Position numbers and translations under genes: made by a program. Source: Bacillus sp. M6-12 (GTDB lineage: Bacteria > Bacillota > Bacilli > Bacillales > DSM-1321). Taken from it: a stretch of 64,000 nt of DNA. Below, one piece after another: positions 33,478 to 40,912 of the stretch. Numbering within the stretch: position 1 is the stretch's first letter; the number at the start of each line of letters is the position of its first letter. The notes under the pieces are model-generated. The model did no database searches, was not told the origin of the DNA, and saw only the letters and a program-made list of their open reading frames with translations. The stretch lies in contig NZ_PGVF01000001.1 in NCBI RefSeq assembly GCF_002860285.1, forward strand, positions 434,001 to 498,000, read 5' to 3'.

Positions 33478-33959
33478 CGTTCTTGCCTCCGTTCTTGCAT
33501 TTTTTTATAAAAATCAGGATGTTTGTTTTCAAACGTCAAAATCTCATTTGGCATCTTTTCATACCAAGCTGGTAAAGAAAATTTAAACAAATAGTGACGA
33601 CACGCTTTGTATTGTTTTTGTATCAATTTAGCATGAGCATATGATAATTTATTTACGTTATACGCATGGCATTTATGGATTTTTTCTAAGAAATGTAGTT
33701 GGCGTTCAAAGCAACGCTTTACGACATCAAGAGATGGCTTCTTAGCGTTAGTATCACGAACAATGCTTAATTGGCAACCAATTAAATATCGTAATACTTC
33801 TTTTTCCTCTGTTAGTAGTTCTTTATCTTTTGGGTCAATATCCCAAGTTTCTAAAAGTAAATGTCCAGAAATGGGACTTGGGTTATCAATGTTGTAAAGA
33901 ATATCTTCATAATGACGTTCAATATCGGCTATTGCTTGAAAATACTTCATATGTGGCAT
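33474..33959 (-). CDS. Hypothetical helical protein
   Basis: 161 residues from ATG at 33959, nine bases after GAGAGGAG; an ATG three codons earlier touches the site. His- and Cys-rich helices, no known motif. Its TGA overlaps the ATG of the winged-helix gene. Confidence 0.72.
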   Translation of the reverse strand: MPHMKYFQAIADIERHYEDILYNIDNPSPISGHLLLETWDIDPKDKELLTEEKEVLRYLIGCQLSIVRDTNAKKPSLDVVKRCFERQLHFLEKIHKCHAYNVNKLSYAHAKLIQKQYKACRHYLFKFSLPAWYEKMPNEILTFENKHPDFYKKMQERRQER

Positions 33960-33985
33960 AAATCCCATCTCCTCTCCATGAAATA

Positions 33986-34004
33986 AAGGGGATTTCTCCC
34001 CCTT
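33986..34004 (-). terminator. Terminator of the 39-codon gene
   Basis: Stem AAGGGG/CCCCTT followed by TATTT on the minus strand. Confidence 0.65.
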
Positions 34005-34010
34005 ATCTTT

Positions 34011-34130
34011 TTATTTCTTCTTTTGGTTGTTCGTTTTTTCTTGCTTTTCTTTATAGTCCAGCATATCTTTTGCTGATAAATTCATTCCATTCTTTGCAAT
34101 ATCTGATAACATGACAATTCCTGTTCTCAT
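34011..34130 (-). CDS. Small protein (39 residues)
   Basis: A short ATG gene after ATAGGAGTG. The first half is mildly hydrophobic, the second half a Lys/Gln/Asn-rich helix. Preceded by the 34153 gene and followed by a terminator. No family recognised. Confidence 0.55.
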   Translation of the reverse strand: MRTGIVMLSDIAKNGMNLSAKDMLDYKEKQEKTNNQKKK

Positions 34131-34152
34131 GCTGTTTTCACTCCTATTTCTA

Positions 34153-34620
34153 TCATTTTGGTATTTCTAAAGGTTCTTCATTTTCAATGTCAATGGGTGT
34201 CCAATCACGTAACTCTTTATCTTTAAAATAATCTTCATTTATTAATTGACGATAATACGCTACACAATCTAATTCCCTTCGTGCTTTTTTTCTTAGGGAA
34301 TTACGCATTTCTTTGTCTACATATTGTTTAGCATAAGCCAATAAACCAGTTGCATCTTCTTCTATATGATTCATTACTTCTAAAATATCTTCATTTGTTG
34401 GTTTTTCTAAATTTATATCAAAACTAAAACGAGTTGTGTAGCTTTGAAATTTTTGAATCCAACAAAGAGTATTTAACATTCGATAAAATTTATCGTCAGG
34501 CATATCGTAAAAGGCAAGTACGTTATCTCTACCCTTTTGCTTTTTATATTCCACTACACGTTTTTCATCAACAAAACGAATAAAGTAACCCCATACTTCT
34601 TTTTGAAATCGCATACGCAT
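34153..34620 (-). CDS. Hypothetical protein
   Basis: 155 residues, basic centre (MRNSLRKKARREL) and acidic tail. ATG start after AAAGGAGG. Lies 21 bases after the 34642 gene. No motif recognised. Confidence 0.75.
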   Translation of the reverse strand: MRMRFQKEVWGYFIRFVDEKRVVEYKKQKGRDNVLAFYDMPDDKFYRMLNTLCWIQKFQSYTTRFSFDINLEKPTNEDILEVMNHIEEDATGLLAYAKQYVDKEMRNSLRKKARRELDCVAYYRQLINEDYFKDKELRDWTPIDIENEEPLEIPK

Positions 34621-34641
34621 TGCCTTTCCTCCTTTTTTCGA

Positions 34642-34905
34642 TTATGCCCAAACAAATCCGAACACAATTACCAAGTTTCCTTCTTCTGCTTTCAAGCTGT
34701 AATTATCACATTTTAAGATAGCTCCATGAAAATACTTTGCTTCCTTATGTGTTTCCAATAGCATGTCTTTTGTGGTAATCGTCACCAATGCTTTTTTTGT
34801 TTCCTGTATTTCCGTTACTTCTACACTGCCTCTATTTTGATGACTTGAAAACATAAGTCGAAGCTCTTTTACGCAATCTTGAAATTGTTTGTATGTAATT
34901 TTCAT
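34642..34905 (-). CDS. Hypothetical protein
   Basis: 87 residues, beta-rich. ATG after AGAGGGGTC. First gene of the run that goes on to 34153, 34011 and perhaps 33474. Transcribed from the promoter at 34953-34981. Confidence 0.75.
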   Translation of the reverse strand: MKITYKQFQDCVKELRLMFSSHQNRGSVEVTEIQETKKALVTITTKDMLLETHKEAKYFHGAILKCDNYSLKAEEGNLVIVFGFVWA

Positions 34906-34952
34906 GATAGACCCCTCTTTTTATGTACTTGATTAACCGCTTTTCATATATC

Positions 34953-34993
34953 CATTATATCATTTATATAGTAATTTGTAAATTATTTTTTAC
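34953..34993 (-). promoter_or_regulatory. Promoter with -35 palindrome
   Basis: TTTACA (34981-34976), 17 bp, TATAAT (34958-34953) on the minus strand. The -35 is part of TTGTAAATTATTTTTTACA (34975-34993), the recurrent palindrome. Confidence 0.85.
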
Positions 34994-34998
34994 ACAAA

Positions 34999-35033
34999 AA
35001 ACACACCTTTAAAATAAAAAAAGGTGCATTTTG
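34999..35033 (-). terminator. Terminator of the 35043 gene
   Basis: Stem CACCTTT/AAAGGTG on the minus strand followed by TTTTTT. Confidence 0.75.
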
Positions 35034-35042
35034 TATCATTTA

Positions 35043-35324
35043 TTAAATGACATCTCCTAATTCAAAGTCTGGTTTATATTGATATTTCTTCAATTCATAA
35101 AACATGACTTCGCTTCGTTCATGTCGTGGATTTGGAGAGTCGTATATATGACTAATGATATAAAGTTCTCCATTAATAACAACCGTATTTCCTACATTGC
35201 ATTTAGAAGGAACATCTTTTAGTTCTCCTAATTTCTTACCGTTATTGTTATATAGTTTGAATTTATATCCTTCTTTGCCACCAGTACCATGATAGGATTG
35301 TCTGATTTTTAAATCATATTCCAC
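35043..35324 (-). CDS. Hypothetical protein
   Basis: 93 residues, beta-rich with glycine turns; a SH3-like small barrel is possible. ATG start after AAGAAGGGTGA. No known family. Confidence 0.72.
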   Translation of the reverse strand: MEYDLKIRQSYHGTGGKEGYKFKLYNNNGKKLGELKDVPSKCNVGNTVVINGELYIISHIYDSPNPRHERSEVMFYELKKYQYKPDFELGDVI

Positions 35325-35373
35325 AATCGTTCACCCTTCTTTTTTCGTAAATAGAGATTGGTTAGCAACATAA

Positions 35374-35754
35374 TTAAGTGTGAGATAGATTCTCTATTCC
35401 TGTATAGACTTGCAACCTCTTAATTAACTTTGGTGCTTCTTCTCGAAGCATAGGAGGAAAAACAACTTCTGTCATTGAACCTGGTGGAACGTAATTATGT
35501 CCATTGTCTATGACAGGGAAAGCTCCTAATTCGATTAACTTTTTCAATTCTTTTTCTTTCCCACGAAGAACAATCTTTTTTTGTTTATTTCCCTTTTCTC
35601 CATACCACTCTATAAAAACAGGTGTATGCCCGAACTCTACCGCTATAATGGTTGCTCCATGAGCGATTTGAACCCCTATTTTACTGGCTGGAACTTGGTG
35701 TTCTTTGATTAAATCCATGTTTACAATATGATACTGAATAAGTTCCCTCTCCAC
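35374..35754 (-). CDS. Pth2-like peptidyl-tRNA hydrolase-fold protein
   Basis: 126 residues from GTG at 35754 after AAAGAAAGG. The order ASKIGVQIAHGA, KIVLRGKEKELKKLIELG, and PPGSMTEVVFPPMLREEAP fits the Pth2 fold (KxxxQxxHA, KIVL, a Gly/Ser turn with T-x-x-x-PP). Pth2 enzymes of archaea and eukaryotes free tRNA from stalled peptides. Bacteria normally use Pth1, so a bacterial Pth2-like protein on a mobile element is notable. The catalytic set cannot be checked by eye alone. Confidence 0.6.
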   Translation of the reverse strand: MERELIQYHIVNMDLIKEHQVPASKIGVQIAHGATIIAVEFGHTPVFIEWYGEKGNKQKKIVLRGKEKELKKLIELGAFPVIDNGHNYVPPGSMTEVVFPPMLREEAPKLIKRLQVYTGIENLSHT

Positions 35755-35811
35755 TTGCAACACCTTTCTTTTATACTATTGTCGTTGTCACTAAGTCTGT
35801 ATATGCTTTAT

Positions 35812-36045
35812 TTACATAATCGCTGGAATCATCATAGTCATTGTATTAACTGCATCTTGATTCATTTTTTGTTGCATTTCTTGTTCTTCTTGCCAACGCT
35901 TTTCTTGTTCCTCTTGTTGTTCTTTTGTTAAAGTCTGAACAGCTTCAACAGGTTCTTTTGCTGGTGCAATTTTCTCTGTATCCTGAAAACCGCAACCAGT
36001 AAGCAACACTACGATAAAAAGAAATAAAATCCCGCTCTTTTTCAT
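35812..36045 (-). CDS. Small lipoprotein
   Basis: 77 residues. Signal sequence ending in LLTGC, lipidation at Cys18. The mature part is a Glu/Gln-rich coiled helix with a methionine-rich end. ATG after GAGGAT, placed directly at the stop of the 36046 gene, so the pair is co-translated. Confidence 0.78.
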   Translation of the reverse strand: MKKSGILFLFIVVLLTGCGFQDTEKIAPAKEPVEAVQTLTKEQQEEQEKRWQEEQEMQQKMNQDAVNTMTMMIPAIM

Positions 36046-36336
36046 TTATTTATCCTCTATACCAACAGGTGTTCCATCGTCAAAAGAAACAATATGAAAG
36101 CCTAATTGCAATTGTTCTTCTTCTTTGTACCAGTCTAAATCTTTTCCAACCCATTCAGGCTTTTTAACTGCAACAGCATAGGCATCTAATACTGGTTGTA
36201 CCTCTTTATTTTTCACTGCTTCATCTGAAACAATGACTTGTATTCTTCGTTGGTATTTTTCTGGTTTCGGAACAATTCCTACCCATTCTTCTCCATATTT
36301 CATTAATGGTTGTTGAGAAACTTTTACGACTGCCAC
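36046..36336 (-). CDS. Hypothetical protein
   Basis: 96 residues. Start taken at GTG 36336, eight bases after AAAGGG; a GTG three codons earlier overlaps the site. Mixed alpha/beta, no signal. Adjacent to the lipoprotein gene with no gap. Confidence 0.7.
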   Translation of the reverse strand: MAVVKVSQQPLMKYGEEWVGIVPKPEKYQRRIQVIVSDEAVKNKEVQPVLDAYAVAVKKPEWVGKDLDWYKEEEQLQLGFHIVSFDDGTPVGIEDK

Positions 36337-36374
36337 ATTTATCACCCTTTATTCAAAAGTTTTATACTATATTC

Positions 36375-36403
36375 AATTTATCATATTTATTGACTAAAGT
36401 AAA
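36375..36403 (-). promoter_or_regulatory. Promoter with TTGACT/AGTCAA-type palindrome
   Basis: TTTACT (36403-36398), 17 bp, TAAATT (36380-36375) on the minus strand. The -35 lies in TTGACTAAAGTAAA, an imperfect palindrome of the TTGACTATAGTCAA family. Confidence 0.6.
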
Positions 36404-36488
36404 TTATAATTGACGATTTTTAAGAAAATAAAACCCATTATTCTATTCTGGAAAAATTAAATGTAAGATAAAAGTTACAAAAGAAAAA

Positions 36489-36509
36489 ACCTCAACAAAG
36501 GTTGAGGCT
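36489..36509 (-). terminator. Terminator of the 36509 gene
   Basis: Stem CCTCAAC/GTTGAGG followed by TTTTTTC on the minus strand. Confidence 0.85.
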
Positions 36510-36865
36510 TAAGCTGATGTTTCAATTAATTCATTGATTTTTCGCAAGGTTTTCAAATCCATAATCTTTACTGCTTCTTGAATATTTGCTCGTAATTCTT
36601 TTGCTTCATTTCTTAAAGCTACTAAATCCCAATACTCTTGTGCAGTTAAGAAAGCTGTCTTTGTATAACCATATCCTGTTTTGCAAATCATTGTTTTTCT
36701 GTCAAATCGTGATTCATGTTTAGATTCTAAATCTGCTCGATAAGCATAGAAACTTGAACCATTTACTCTTGTTACTCTATATTCTGTAAGGTTCGGCTTT
36801 GATTCGTAAAAACCTGTTTCTGTTACATAAACAATTTGTCCTTCTTCAAGATGTACTTTTGCCAT
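36509..36865 (-). CDS. Hypothetical protein
   Basis: 118 residues from ATG at 36865 after CAGGGAGAG. First half beta-rich, second half helical. No family recognised. It follows the 48-residue zinc-finger gene by 31 bases. Confidence 0.72.
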   Translation of the reverse strand: MAKVHLEEGQIVYVTETGFYESKPNLTEYRVTRVNGSSFYAYRADLESKHESRFDRKTMICKTGYGYTKTAFLTAQEYWDLVALRNEAKELRANIQEAVKIMDLKTLRKINELIETSA

Positions 36866-36896
36866 AATATGTTCTCTCCCTGTCTCTTTTAAAGAT

Positions 36897-37043
36897 TTAC
36901 TTGTGACCTTTTCCAAAACACTTAGTACAAGGTACTTTTATACCATTTTCATAAAGACCAAATCCTAATTTTCCAGAAGTCTTTATGGTTGTTAATCTTT
37001 CAAGAAGAAAACCCCTTCCATTACATTTATGACATTTTTTCAT
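36897..37043 (-). CDS. DnaJ-type zinc-finger microprotein (48 residues)
   Basis: ATG after AAAGGGGGAT. Two CxxCxGxG knuckles frame the protein: CHKCNGRG at the start and CTKCFGKG at the end, 31 residues apart. This is the zinc-finger repeat of DnaJ and of several RNA- or protein-binding proteins, here with nothing else attached. A structural or chaperone-like role is possible. Small size makes it easy to miss. Confidence 0.75.
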   Translation of the reverse strand: MKKCHKCNGRGFLLERLTTIKTSGKLGFGLYENGIKVPCTKCFGKGHK

Positions 37044-37163
37044 TGTCATCCCCCTTTAATACTGTTTCAAAAGAAACTCCAATTTATATAAACTTCTATA
37101 TTATATGGACTATGAACGGAATTTATCGAATACAAAAATAGAATGAAAGGACAAAAAGAAAAC

Positions 37164-37185
37164 CTTAACAATGGTTAAGGTAATT
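37164..37185 (-). terminator. Terminator of the 37193 gene
   Basis: Stem ACCTTAAC/GTTAAGGT followed by TTTTCTTTTTG on the minus strand. Confidence 0.8.
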
Positions 37186-37192
37186 AATCTAA

Positions 37193-37795
37193 TTATGATG
37201 TTTTTTTATCTTGTTTGATTCCAAAAATCCATGAGCCAATTAATCTACCAATAAACATTCCTACAAAATAGACAAATCCATAGAGTAAGGGTTCATAAAC
37301 CTTCTCGACAAATTCCACATTAAAGAAGTGCAGTATATAGAGCATCATAGTAAAGCCTATTGATGATGATAAACTTTTAGAAAAAGGACTTCGTTTAGGG
37401 ATTGGTGTATAGTGGTTGTCACTTAATTGTTCTTCAGAGTCTCTTGCATTATTACGTTTCTTTCCAGCGAAGTGAATATCTTCTCCTATTGGTTTTCCAA
37501 AGTACAAATCAAACTCATAATCGAATTTTTTTGGAAGTGCATTTTGTTTAAAAAATGATTTTGTTTCCTTCATTTTCTTGTCATATTCGCTGTACTTTTG
37601 ATTAAAGTGGTCAATGATTTCTTTATCACTCTTATCTGTTTGGTAAATCATTTCTTTTCTCCCACCTGACATGGAAGTAGTTTTTTCAATTACATGGATT
37701 TTATTTCGATTTTTCTTAGAACGAATAATTTCAAAGGTATCTTCTGATATAATTTGGTTATTTCGCTTCATTGTAAACACATATTTTTTCAACAT
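37193..37795 (-). CDS. Membrane protein, paralogue of the 37842 product
   Basis: 200 residues from ATG at 37795 after GAGGGGAT. Residues 1-115 form a soluble domain with TFEIIRSKKNRNKIHV and DKEIIDHFNQKYSEYDKKM. Two membrane helices end the protein (about 145-190). The soluble domain aligns block by block with the upstream 37842 product, so the two genes are a tandem duplication, with membrane helices present in only one. Confidence 0.75.
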   Translation of the reverse strand: MLKKYVFTMKRNNQIISEDTFEIIRSKKNRNKIHVIEKTTSMSGGRKEMIYQTDKSDKEIIDHFNQKYSEYDKKMKETKSFFKQNALPKKFDYEFDLYFGKPIGEDIHFAGKKRNNARDSEEQLSDNHYTPIPKRSPFSKSLSSSIGFTMMLYILHFFNVEFVEKVYEPLLYGFVYFVGMFIGRLIGSWIFGIKQDKKTS

Positions 37796-37841
37796 ATTTT
37801 TATCCCCTCTTTCTTTTGTCATAGTTTCATAGATATTTGCT

Positions 37842-38150
37842 TTATTTGAAAAATAGTTGAAATTCTCTTCCAAACTTTGCAAGGGTTTTACCAGAGCCTA
37901 TAAAGTTTTGCTTTGATAATTTTTCTTCATATTCTTTAAATTTGTTATCAAAATAACTTTTAATCTCTTCATCTGTTTTTTCCGTTATAAATTTAAATGT
38001 TTTCTCTTTGACTCTCATTTCCTTGGAGTAAGAGGTAACATGAATTTCATTAGAATTTTCTTCGGGGCGTATCACTTCATAAACAAAATTAACTTGGAGT
38101 GGTTTATTGAAATATTTCACTTCTTGAAATATATAATTAGCAATTTTCAA
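37842..38150 (-). CDS. Soluble paralogue of the 37193 product
   Basis: About 102 residues from TTG at 38150 after GAAAGGTGG; a GTG at 38162 is too close to the site. VYEVIRPEENSNEIHV and DEEIKSYFDNKFKEYEEKL match the downstream gene's N-terminal domain in the same order. It lacks membrane helices. Function unknown. Confidence 0.7.
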   Translation of the reverse strand: MKIANYIFQEVKYFNKPLQVNFVYEVIRPEENSNEIHVTSYSKEMRVKEKTFKFITEKTDEEIKSYFDNKFKEYEEKLSKQNFIGSGKTLAKFGREFQLFFK

Positions 38151-38280
38151 CTGTTGTACCACCTTTCTTTTTTTATATTTTTTGCATATTATTCATTTCA
38201 ACCATTAAATATCTAAAATAGAAAATCGTAGAAATTCTTATATAAAATCTGTAGATATAAAAAGGACAAAATCAAAGGAT

Positions 38281-38523
38281 TTAACCATCGTTCCTTTCGT
38301 TTTTCCTGTTTCTATATTTATTTTCTTCTTCCAGCCAATGTCGTTGTCTTTCTATCTCTATTTGATTCAAGGTATCTAAAACTCTTTGTGCAGATTCAAT
38401 GCTTTTTTTTATTCTTTCTCTGTGTTTTCCGTTTTGTTTTTCTATTTCTTCTTTAGAAAAGGAAGCAATCAGTATTACATCGTTCCCTTCTTCATCTTTA
38501 TAGGTTTTATTTTTGTCTAACAT
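38281..38523 (-). CDS. Small charged protein
   Basis: 80 residues, Glu/Lys/Arg-rich helix with a basic tail. ATG after GAGGAGGAT. No family recognised. Confidence 0.7.
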   Translation of the reverse strand: MLDKNKTYKDEEGNDVILIASFSKEEIEKQNGKHRERIKKSIESAQRVLDTLNQIEIERQRHWLEEENKYRNRKNERNDG

Positions 38524-38579
38524 TTATCTATCCTCCTCTTTCTGATTTCCTTCTCTTTTCTTATAGTGAAAAAAGAAAG

Positions 38580-38612
38580 GAGCTAAATCCTATTTAGACT
38601 TAGCCCCTTTTT
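38580..38612 (-). terminator. Terminator of the 38614-40158 operon
   Basis: Stem AAAGGGGCTAA/TTAGCTCCTTT followed by CTTTTTTC on the minus strand. Confidence 0.8.
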
Positions 38613-38613
38613 A

Positions 38614-39072
38614 TTATGAAAGAATGATTCCTTTTTCTTTTACCTTTTGAATATAAGCGTCTATTAATTCTTCTCTATTATTAAAGTGTTTGGCGTGAAT
38701 ATGAAATCGTATCATATTGCCATCAACTGAATTTTCAATGGTTAGCTCTACCTGTTCATGATTTGGATACGGATAAGCAAATCCTAAAGGCTTATCGTTC
38801 TTTTCCTTTTTTAAAAAATCGTAGATTTCTTGATATAAAAAAGTCTGAACTTCTTCATCAAGTAACATTTCATTTGCCATACTACGTGTTAAACGAATTT
38901 TGCTATCAGGTTTACAATCAAAATAAATCACTGATTCCAATTTGTTGTAGCAAGGATACTTCCCTTTATCTACATGGTGTTCCCAATTTATATAATTGAA
39001 ATAATTTCCACTGTTAAATTCTTCATGGTTTGTTCTTTTAATATCAAAGGTTAAAACTTTCTTATACTTCAT
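38614..39072 (-). CDS. Hypothetical protein downstream of the methylase
   Basis: 152 residues, soluble, alpha/beta. ATG start. Begins 10 bases after the methylase stop and is surely co-transcribed with it. It shows no restriction-nuclease motif, so it is not an obvious partner enzyme. No family recognised. Confidence 0.75.
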   Translation of the reverse strand: MKYKKVLTFDIKRTNHEEFNSGNYFNYINWEHHVDKGKYPCYNKLESVIYFDCKPDSKIRLTRSMANEMLLDEEVQTFLYQEIYDFLKKEKNDKPLGFAYPYPNHEQVELTIENSVDGNMIRFHIHAKHFNNREELIDAYIQKVKEKGIILS

Positions 39073-39081
39073 TCTTTTTCA

Positions 39082-40158
39082 CTACCCAATCACAATGTAT
39101 TGGAATGTTTCATTGTGTTTTTTTGCTACTTCATCTAATCGTGGTTTGCAAATATTGGAGCAAATTTGGTTTTCATTGTTTGTCATTAACGTAAATTGAC
39201 GATTCCCACTGTCTTCCGCATTTAATTCCATTACTGCATGTCCTGTTGTTCCGCTTCCTGCGTAAAAATCTAAAATCTTAGAATCTTTCTCTGTAAAGAT
39301 TGAAATAATCTTCTTAATCGTATCTAAGTTTTTTACTGTATCAAATCCGTATTTCTTTTTTCCTGAATTATCATTGATATAATATTCCATCATATTTGTA
39401 TCCATCAATACTCTATCAGAAGGTGTTACCCAATATTGTGCAGAGTTTTTATGTCTTCGCACAAACTCTAATTCATTCCCTGTCTTAGATTGGTAAACCT
39501 GTTTATATGCTTCCCAATAATCTTTTAAGCTGTATAATTCTTCGTGTTGAGATTCATACTCTTTATAGTTTTCTAAGGCTCTAAGACCACGTTCTTTTGA
39601 CCATTTCCATTGTCCTTCGTGTATCATCAGTCCATCAATCGGGTATCTCATAGTAGGTCTATCTGCATTGGACTTAAAGGAAGTCCAGTATCCCTCTTTT
39701 CTCTTATCAGAAGAATCTTTGTAAGGGTTCTTGTAATAAAATTGGTCGCTCTTCTTGTAAACCACTAAAAATTCAAAAGCACGATTCAGAGAAGCTACTT
39801 TACTAAATTGATTGTTTAAGTTTTTTGTTGCTCTCTTCAAAATAAAGGTATTTACATAGTTTTCCTCTCCAAAGACTTCATCCATAATCATTCGCAAGGA
39901 AGCATATTCTTTATCGTCTATATGAATAGCAATTGCTCCATCTTCTTTTAATAAACCATGTGCCTTTACCATGCGTTCTTTAATATGTTTAATCCACTGT
40001 AACTTTTGTAATCTGTCATTGTAAATAAATGTTTTGTTTTCAGTTCGATATGGGGGGTCAATTAGTATAAAATCATATGTCACCAACCCTTCAATCAAAC
40101 TTAATCCATGTATATTATCACCGTTAATTAACGTATTTTTATCAAAATTATATAACAC
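39082..40158 (-). CDS. Beta-class DNA adenine methyltransferase
   Basis: 358 residues from GTG at 40158 after AAAGGAG. Motif IV DPPY is at 34-37 and motif I (LDFYAGSGTTGHAV) near 294, the order of beta-class N6-adenine or N4-cytosine methylases related to type III Mod. It is shorter than type III Mod (about 600 residues) and has no neighbouring restriction gene. It is therefore most likely an orphan methylase that protects the element or changes gene expression. Recognition sequence unknown. Confidence 0.88.
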   Translation of the reverse strand: MLYNFDKNTLINGDNIHGLSLIEGLVTYDFILIDPPYRTENKTFIYNDRLQKLQWIKHIKERMVKAHGLLKEDGAIAIHIDDKEYASLRMIMDEVFGEENYVNTFILKRATKNLNNQFSKVASLNRAFEFLVVYKKSDQFYYKNPYKDSSDKRKEGYWTSFKSNADRPTMRYPIDGLMIHEGQWKWSKERGLRALENYKEYESQHEELYSLKDYWEAYKQVYQSKTGNELEFVRRHKNSAQYWVTPSDRVLMDTNMMEYYINDNSGKKKYGFDTVKNLDTIKKIISIFTEKDSKILDFYAGSGTTGHAVMELNAEDSGNRQFTLMTNNENQICSNICKPRLDEVAKKHNETFQYIVIG

Positions 40159-40194
40159 TGTATTTCGCTCCTTTCATTTTTCAACTTTCGTTCA

Positions 40195-40223
40195 TTGACT
40201 ATTGTCTATGAATTAAGTATAAA
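40195..40223 (+). promoter_or_regulatory. Plus-strand promoter pointing into a gene-free gap
   Basis: TTGACT (40195-40200), 17 bp, TATAAA (40218-40223). The -35 is in TTGACTATTGTCTA, a variant of the recurrent palindrome. It may also serve as the operator of the divergent methylase gene. Confidence 0.5.
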
Positions 40224-40229
40224 AAATAA

Positions 40230-40337
40230 AAAGAAGTGTATCTATACATTATCAGGGTTAGCAAGTCCGACAAAGTAGTGCAGGAAAAGGTATTGTGATG
40301 CTTCAAAAAAAATAAGACCATAGAATTTTCTATGGTC
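40230..40337 (+). ncRNA. Possible small RNA
   Basis: The 216-base gap between the methylase and SUKH genes has a promoter at 40195-40223 and a hairpin (GACCATAG/CTATGGTC) at 40316-40337, giving a transcript of about 110 nt with no start codon or site. The hairpin has its better T-run on the minus strand, where it ends the SUKH gene, so plus-strand termination is less certain. Confidence 0.3.
40316..40337 (-). terminator. Terminator of the SUKH gene
   Basis: Perfect stem GACCATAG/CTATGGTC followed on the minus strand by TTATTTTTTTT. Confidence 0.85.
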
Positions 40338-40374
40338 TCTTTACATAATTTATTTTAAAAAGAGATGATTATCC

Positions 40375-40833
40375 CTAATTCTCTATTAATTTTACAAAAT
40401 CAGTAAAACTGTCTGAAATTTTTGTTGTAACAGGATTACAAGTATAAGATTCTTCATAATCTAAAAAATCAACAGATGGATTCTTTTTATCCTTATGATA
40501 GTTCAAACATAAATAGTCGCCATAGGCTAATTTTGCAATAGGAATCAATTCTGAGCCATATATATCTTCGTCAAATATATTCCTCTCTTGCAACGAAAGA
40601 CTTGTTTCACTTACACCTATGTCATATTCTCCATAATCGTGTTCTTTGTAGTCTTTGATAATACCTAAAAACCTTTCAATTGCATATTTATTATCTATAT
40701 GTGTTAATATATCATCATCATATAATTTACAGCTATTGTAGGTTTTTAAGAACTCTTTATATTTTTCAGGAAACACCACATGAAAAGCCTTTTCTAACTT
40801 TTCAATATCCGCTTCCAGTGGCAATGGATACAC
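40375..40833 (-). CDS. SMI1/KNR4 (SUKH) family protein
   Basis: 152 residues from the first GTG. The pattern IEKLEKAFHVVFPEKYKEFLKTYN, in two helices, then IPIAKLAYGDYLCLNY and VDFLDYEESYTCNPV, is typical of the SUKH superfamily, many of which are immunity proteins against polymorphic toxins. No matching toxin is adjacent. The GGAGG site lies 33 bases upstream of this GTG but exactly eight bases before an in-frame ATT at 40857, so the true start may be that ATT (160 residues). Confidence 0.82.
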   Translation of the reverse strand: MYPLPLEADIEKLEKAFHVVFPEKYKEFLKTYNSCKLYDDDILTHIDNKYAIERFLGIIKDYKEHDYGEYDIGVSETSLSLQERNIFDEDIYGSELIPIAKLAYGDYLCLNYHKDKKNPSVDFLDYEESYTCNPVTTKISDSFTDFVKLIEN

Positions 40834-40912
40834 AATACTTTCTTTGTTTATATTAATCTTAACTACCTCCTTTCTATTACCTAAATAGTTTACATAATGA
40901 TATTATGGTTAA

